Shown: positions 5,129 through 8,300 of the stretch, in pieces
Numbering within the stretch: the stretch's first letter is position 1
How the letters are laid out: each line of letters starts with the position of its first letter
Assembly (NCBI GenBank): GCA_937915075.1
Contig: CALDMA010000319.1
Coordinates: 1-8,300 of the forward strand
DNA length: 8,300 bases
DNA from: an uncultured Oscillospiraceae bacterium
Lineage (GTDB): Bacteria; Bacillota; Clostridia; Oscillospirales; Oscillospiraceae
Direction of reading: 5' to 3'
Position numbers and translations under genes: made by a program
The notes under the pieces: generated by a model
What the model was told of the DNA's origin: nothing
Seen by the model: the letters and a program-made list of their open reading frames with translations, nothing else
Database searches by the model: none

Positions 5129-5687
5129 TCTTCGATACCTCCGTTTGGTGTTCCGTCATAACCTGCTCCACTCTATATTGCAGTTTATGCAGTGTTGCAT
5201 CATCCACAAAGCTGACCTGCTTTCCATAGGTTTCGATCATTGCCCGTGTTTCTGCGTTTTTCTTTTCCTCGGGTAATCTTCTGGCTTTTGCATAGAGCAA
5301 CGCCATCATTGTCCGATGCTTGAAATTCAGTCTGTTGTAGTCGATTGCTCCGCGCAGATGAAAAATATCAGTGCGTTTCAAAACATCTTCTGACACCTGC
5401 GACCGGATCGAGCGTTTGATATTCTTGATGTTTTCGGCGTCCTGTACATCCGCAAGCCCGACCGTTACGATAACGAGCCTTGCTCTTTCGGGAAGAAGCG
5501 AAACGATATGCTTTAGGCCAAGAACCCCACCGGCATAAAGGGCACCGAAGTGGATTACACAGTCACAGGCCGCAGCAGTCTGTACCTCGCTGTACGGTAA
5601 AACAGGAAATCCGGCCAGTGCCGCAAAGGATTCCGCATACTGTTTTGTCGAACCGTATTGGCTTCCGTATGTAATCAACGTCTGCAT
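5109..5687 (-). CDS. Flavodoxin domain protein (192 aa)
   Basis: Cytoplasmic FMN-binding electron carrier or oxidoreductase of the flavodoxin type, nearest in pattern to Flavodoxin_5 / HemG-like proteins. The phosphate loop is YGSQYGSTKQYA (7-18) straight after the first strand. The second strand and loop is DCVIHFGALYAGGVLGLKHIV (42-62), and the third LVIVTVGLADVQD (71-83). The C-terminal 70 residues (RGAIDYNRLNFKHRTMMALL onward) fit the HemG-like pattern of RG..DY..LNF..R.MM. The length suits the family. GAGGAAAG lies about 9 bases before the ATG. It follows the acetyltransferase gene by 23 bases and overlaps the membrane-protein gene. HemG itself oxidises protoporphyrinogen, but no other haem gene is present, so I do not extend that function here. 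Confidence 0.85.
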   Translation of the reverse strand: MQTLITYGSQYGSTKQYAESFAALAGFPVLPYSEVQTAAACDCVIHFGALYAGGVLGLKHIVSLLPERARLVIVTVGLADVQDAENIKNIKRSIRSQVSEDVLKRTDIFHLRGAIDYNRLNFKHRTMMALLYAKARRLPEEKKNAETRAMIETYGKQVSFVDDATLHKLQYRVEQVMTEHQTEVSKNDQKHA

Positions 5688-5710
5688 ATTCTTTCTTTCC
5701 TCATGTGCGC

Positions 5711-6217
5711 TTACTTCTTCACCAACGCATACATTGCCATGTCCAATATCTGACCGTTTTTCACGGCGTTGCTGCGGAGAATCCCCTCAAGCTGAAAGCC
5801 CGCCTTTTCCAGCACCCGGCGGGAGCCGATGTTACAGGCAAACGGCTCTGCATAGATGCGCAGAAGGTCGGTCTCGGCAAACAGCTTTTGGCACAGCTGC
5901 CGGACGGCATCGGTCATAATGCCCCGTCCCCAGTATGCTTCTGCGAGGTAGTAGCCAAGTTCTGCCGTGCAGCGGTGGATATTGCCCTGCCGGAATGCGC
6001 CGACACTGCCAACCGCACGGTCATCCACGCAAACAGCATAGGCAAAAGTGTCCTGCGGGTCGGCGGCGAGCATGGCGTTGATATAATCTTCGGCATCCTG
6101 TTCCGTATACGGATATGGCAATCCGTCACGAAGATTTTTCAGTATGTTTTGGTTTGACAGCGCAGAAGCTAAATCCTTTGCATCGGTAAGCTGCCACTGC
6201 CTGATTGTGCAGTTCAT
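5711..6217 (-). CDS. GNAT family N-acetyltransferase, RimJ/RimL type (168 aa)
   Basis: Acetyl-CoA-dependent N-acetyltransferase. AELGYYLAEAYWGRGIMTDAVRQLC (85-109) is the RimJ/RimL-type motif A, with W96-G97-R98-G99-I100 as the pyrophosphate-binding loop. LRIYAEPFACNIGSRRVLEKAGFQLEG (119-145) is motif B, with the N-SRRVLEKAGF signature. The N-terminal half (IRQWQLTDAKDLASAL, then NLRDGLPYPYTEQDAEDYI) matches the substrate-side part of the family. The substrate may be a protein N-terminus or a small amine; it cannot be read from the sequence. AGGAG lies 8 bases before the ATG at 6217, whose ATGA overlaps the stop of the GyrI-like gene, so translation is probably coupled. Length is normal for the family. 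Confidence 0.9.
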   Translation of the reverse strand: MNCTIRQWQLTDAKDLASALSNQNILKNLRDGLPYPYTEQDAEDYINAMLAADPQDTFAYAVCVDDRAVGSVGAFRQGNIHRCTAELGYYLAEAYWGRGIMTDAVRQLCQKLFAETDLLRIYAEPFACNIGSRRVLEKAGFQLEGILRSNAVKNGQILDMAMYALVKK

Positions 6218-6747
6218 AAGGTTTTCTCCTGTTTTTTCGTAACCGGCACCCAGATGCCGCATTCATAATCCGGGCTTTGCATATCGCCAGGGGAGTAGAC
6301 CTCCAGCATGGCGGTATCGCTTCCCATATATTGCTTGCCCTTGCTCGGATACCAGTCATTCCAGACATAGGTGTTCAAGCTTTGCAGGGAATCAGGCAAC
6401 GCGCCCTTTGCAGAAAATACTGCCCAGTCGCTTTCCGGGAAGGTATAGAGCTTCAAGCCCTCCGGCACCTCGCCGCCCTGATACAGTCCGGCAATCCAAT
6501 AGTCAAAAAAGCCATCCCTGTCATCACAGATGGCGAACATTCCGATGTGATTTTCAAGAATTGCCCGCTCAACAGCCGTTTCCGGCTGCATGGTCTGAAA
6601 AAGGCGGGCATATTTTTGGGAATATTCCTTATCCCAAAATTCCGGGCACTTGGTATAGCCCTCGTTCGAACAAATGGTGGTGGAAAAGCCAATGAGTGTC
6701 ATTGGGGGCTTGTGTTCATAGGTAACTTCCATTAGCTTATTTTTCAT
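6214..6747 (-). CDS. GyrI-like small-molecule-binding domain protein (177 aa)
   Basis: Stand-alone GyrI-like (AraC effector-binding) domain without a DNA-binding part. Such proteins bind cationic or aromatic small molecules, and some inhibit gyrase or hydrolyse ligands. Visible family features are WAVFSAKGALPDSLQSL (117-133), then TYVWNDWYPSKG, the E-Y-P pair in AMLEVYSPGD, and the closing YECGIWVPV (161-169). A longer frame starts at 6777, but the ATG at 6747 overlaps the upstream lipoprotein stop as ATGA and has GGAG 4 bases before it, so it is preferred. It overlaps the GNAT gene by 4 bases. The pairing suggests a ligand-sensing or sequestering partner for the acetyltransferase, but this is inference. 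Confidence 0.82.
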   Translation of the reverse strand: MKNKLMEVTYEHKPPMTLIGFSTTICSNEGYTKCPEFWDKEYSQKYARLFQTMQPETAVERAILENHIGMFAICDDRDGFFDYWIAGLYQGGEVPEGLKLYTFPESDWAVFSAKGALPDSLQSLNTYVWNDWYPSKGKQYMGSDTAMLEVYSPGDMQSPDYECGIWVPVTKKQEKTL

Positions 6748-7178
6748 TGTGCTCCGATTCCTTTCACCGTTTTCCATTCGATTCCGTATTCGCCGACGAA
6801 CTGATCCGCCGTAAAGCGAACCGTGTATTCTCCGGCGTTTTTCAGGGTCACGTCAAAGGATGTATTGTCCATATCCCTGCCGGTATACTCCGGCTTGTCC
6901 GCACTGCCCGTGGGATAGATGTCCAGATCCAATCGTCCGGATTCTCTGGCGACACGAACGGAGAGAATGCCGGTTTGCCCAGCCTCCACCTGATAGGTGT
7001 ATACTTCCGTCCCGGTTCGGATGGTTTTGCCGTCTTTGGTGTCGATGTTCATACTGGCTGGTGCCTTCTTTCCTCTGGCGCAGCCTGCGAGAATGCAGAT
7101 AAACAGCAGTATGAGAAGGAGCGGCGTGATGTGGTGCTCTCTCCTTTGCGGATTGCCGTTCAAAACAATATTTTTCAT
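6744..7178 (-). CDS. Lipoprotein with beta-sandwich domain (144 aa, internal start of the fused frame)
   Basis: Probable surface lipoprotein. From the ATG at 7178 it has a long basic n-region (1-18), the hydrophobic stretch LLLILLFICIL, and lipobox LAGC with Cys33 as the lipidated residue. The body (about 55-140) reads as a beta-rich sandwich (EVYTYQVEAGQTGILSVRV, LDLDIYPTGS, NAGEYTVRF). It has its own ribosome binding site, GAGG, 8 bases before the ATG. Its stop overlaps the GyrI-like start as ATGA. No stop separates it from the upstream module, so in this sequence it is also the C-terminal half of a 279-residue frame. Its lipoprotein signal argues that it is made as a separate protein. The fold is inferred from residue pattern only. 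Confidence 0.68.
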   Translation of the reverse strand: MKNIVLNGNPQRREHHITPLLLILLFICILAGCARGKKAPASMNIDTKDGKTIRTGTEVYTYQVEAGQTGILSVRVARESGRLDLDIYPTGSADKPEYTGRDMDNTSFDVTLKNAGEYTVRFTADQFVGEYGIEWKTVKGIGAQ

Positions 7179-7583
7179 TGAAATGTCCTCTTTCACTTTG
7201 CAGGTCTTTTGAATCCGCAGGATTTCCTTTGCGTGTTTCGCCTCCACAGTCACGGAATATGTGCCGTCTTGCGGGATATTCACGGTGAAATCCCGAGTTT
7301 CCCCGCCGTTTCCGGTGTAAAGCACCGTTCCGTCCGGCGCAGTAATCTCCAGGTGCAGCGAGCCTTTTTCCGTCTCAAAGTGAATTTGCAGCACATCGCC
7401 TGCGTTCAGTTCCATGGTATGCCGGTCAGTCCCGTGCATTCGCTGGATCTCCAGCGTGTAGGAATCCGGATTCGCCACACGGTTTCCGGTGAATCCGGGC
7501 TGGTTGTACAGCAGGAGTCCGGCGGCAATTCCGCCCAAAGTCACTGCCAAAATAATAAGCAGGATGATTTTTTCCCTGGTCAT
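6744..7583 (-). CDS. Fused two-module frame: membrane-anchored beta-sandwich protein plus lipoprotein (279 aa)
   Basis: From ATG 7583 the first 135 residues form an independent-looking protein: an N-terminal membrane anchor (KIILLIILAVTLGGIAAGLLLY, 5-26) and a beta-rich domain (SYTLEIQ, MELNAGDVLQIHFE, GSLHLEITAPDGTVLYTG, DGTYSVTVEAKHA). The frame then passes without a stop into the lipoprotein that starts at residue 136. The two domains look related: each has the order -AG---, short strand, L-LEI or LDLDI, Y-G, then G-Y-V. They are probably tandem paralogues. Shifting one base forward just before the junction would give TGA at 14 bases before the lipoprotein ATG, so a one-base indel may have fused them. 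GGCAGG lies 12 bases upstream of the ATG, a rather long spacing. Function unknown. Confidence 0.6.
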   Translation of the reverse strand: MTREKIILLIILAVTLGGIAAGLLLYNQPGFTGNRVANPDSYTLEIQRMHGTDRHTMELNAGDVLQIHFETEKGSLHLEITAPDGTVLYTGNGGETRDFTVNIPQDGTYSVTVEAKHAKEILRIQKTCKVKEDISMKNIVLNGNPQRREHHITPLLLILLFICILAGCARGKKAPASMNIDTKDGKTIRTGTEVYTYQVEAGQTGILSVRVARESGRLDLDIYPTGSADKPEYTGRDMDNTSFDVTLKNAGEYTVRFTADQFVGEYGIEWKTVKGIGAQ

Positions 7584-8300
7584 ATAGTCGATAGACCTGC
7601 CTTTCTGCTTTCTGTTTTTCCCCGCCTGTCCGCATAAAGCCACAGGTCGGGCGTGCCGAAAACGGCGGCGCGCTGCGCAATGTTGGTGTCCGCGGCGAAC
7701 CAGTCCTGCACAAACGGCCAGATGCCCAGTTTCAGCGAGAGGACGAGATCGTCCGTCCTTTCGCCCAGCAGGTTGGTCGCTTTCACCGTTTCACCGAGGC
7801 GGGCGAGATAATTCGCGTCGAAATCGCGCTGCAGGCAGACCAGATGGAGCGGTCTGCCCTTCTTCGCTGCCGCGTAGCGCAAATGGTCGTCGAGCGTGCC
7901 GTCCGTCACAAACCACGTACGCGGCCCCAGATCGGAGACAATCTTTTCCGCGGCGATGTCGGCGAATCTGCCGCGGTCGCCGTCGAAGCCGAGGAATATG
8001 TTGAAGAAGAACGAGATGGCCAGGACAAGCGCGAAGACGCCTCCGGCGGCAAAACCCAGCGGACGGGCGATCTTCGCGAGACGCGGCCCCTCTTCCGCAT
8101 CCGACGCCGGCGCGGCGGACGGGAATGCCTGGACAAGCCAATAGACCGCGATATAGGCGACGAGGACGGAGACAAAGGCGGATGCCGCGACGGGAAGTAT
8201 GCCGTAGGGGCGCATCGCCGAGGACGGCGCGAGCGGCGAGGCGTAGGAGACAATCGCCAGAACCGTCATGAACAGGTTGAAGAGCCACCCCGTCCAACCG
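7580..8300 (-). CDS. Membrane protein fragment from GC-rich, non-clostridial-looking sequence (5' end outside window, 3' end truncated)
   Basis: The frame is open from the right edge, so the true start is outside the window; the ATG at 8269 is internal. It shows three hydrophobic segments (about 8299-8220, 8210-8130 and 8070-7990 by base), then a soluble part containing RTWFVTDGTLDDHLRYAAAK and GIWPFVQDWFAAD. The last family-like stretch is FGTPDLWLYADRR. After it the codons switch from G/C-ending to A-rich ones (GGA AAA ACA GAA) and the frame stops at 7580 by chance, four bases into the next gene. I associate this pattern, loosely, with large membrane proteins carrying tetratricopeptide repeats in Kiritimatiellae/Verrucomicrobiota. 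I do not recognise a function. The 3' end is missing. Confidence 0.55.
   Translation of the reverse strand, partial: GWTGWLFNLFMTVLAIVSYASPLAPSSAMRPYGILPVAASAFVSVLVAYIAVYWLVQAFPSAAPASDAEEGPRLAKIARPLGFAAGGVFALVLAISFFFNIFLGFDGDRGRFADIAAEKIVSDLGPRTWFVTDGTLDDHLRYAAAKKGRPLHLVCLQRDFDANYLARLGETVKATNLLGERTDDLVLSLKLGIWPFVQDWFAADTNIAQRAAVFGTPDLWLYADRRGKTESRKAGLSTI
7615..7645. other. Composition junction: clostridial cargo meets GC-rich foreign sequence
   Basis: Right of about 7640 the sequence is clearly richer in G+C (40 of 60 bases in 8101-8160, against 32 of 60 in 7081-7140) and codon endings change. The membrane-protein frame loses family-like sequence at about this point, and the cargo operon has no visible promoter of its own. 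The exact base cannot be fixed from one sequence. No repeat or inverted-repeat end is evident on either side. Confidence 0.55.

Noticed and set aside
1..8300. CRISPR array, tRNA genes or insertion-sequence ends
   Set aside because: No regularly spaced repeats, no tRNA cloverleaf with CCA or T-arm consensus, and no transposase or terminal inverted repeats were seen on either strand.

Overview
The window looks like a mobile element of a gut-type clostridial Firmicute (Oscillospiraceae/Lachnospiraceae style). It is joined at its right end to sequence of different base composition that does not look clostridial. The Firmicutes assignment rests on purine-rich ribosome binding sites, mid-50s GC, the recombinase/sigma-like/XRE gene set and the tightly packed flavoprotein genes. 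It is an inference, since no database search was possible.

Layout. (1) 1-1125, minus strand: the N-terminal 259 residues of a large serine recombinase running off the left edge, and upstream of it a 74-aa DUF6870-like protein. (2) 1126-1696: about 570 bases without a convincing gene but with strong hairpins and an orphan Shine-Dalgarno sequence; this may be a structured leader or RNA. (3) 1697-2949: a control module. It has a sigma-70 region-4-like protein on the minus strand, a 420-base leader with a 10-codon leader peptide and two consecutive intrinsic terminators, and a divergent XRE repressor on the plus strand behind overlapping palindromes. The divergent repressor/sigma-like arrangement recalls orf9/orf7 of Tn916, here next to a serine recombinase. 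(4) 2961-7583, minus strand: a compact cargo operon ending at a strong terminator (2961-3019). In transcription order it encodes a membrane-anchored beta-sandwich module, a related lipoprotein, a GyrI-like ligand-binding protein, a GNAT acetyltransferase, a flavodoxin, a multi-pass membrane protein, an iron-sulfur flavoprotein and a second NAD(P)H:FMN-reductase-like flavoprotein. Most neighbours overlap by 4-20 bases, so translation is probably coupled. Past the last gene lies a decayed duplicate of the flavodoxin/membrane-protein junction. (5) About 7620-8300: GC-rich coding sequence for a membrane protein truncated where the clostridial sequence begins. This is either an assembly chimera or a real insertion boundary.

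Working together: the XRE/sigma-like/leader module probably sets when the DUF6870-like protein and recombinase are expressed, and so when the element moves. The cargo operon looks like an envelope-plus-redox cassette: two surface beta-sandwich proteins, a small-molecule sensor domain, an acetyltransferase and three flavodoxin-fold proteins. Its substrate cannot be deduced from sequence. Its promoter is not visible, because the right end is cut by the junction. No tRNA, rRNA, CRISPR array or insertion-sequence transposase was seen.
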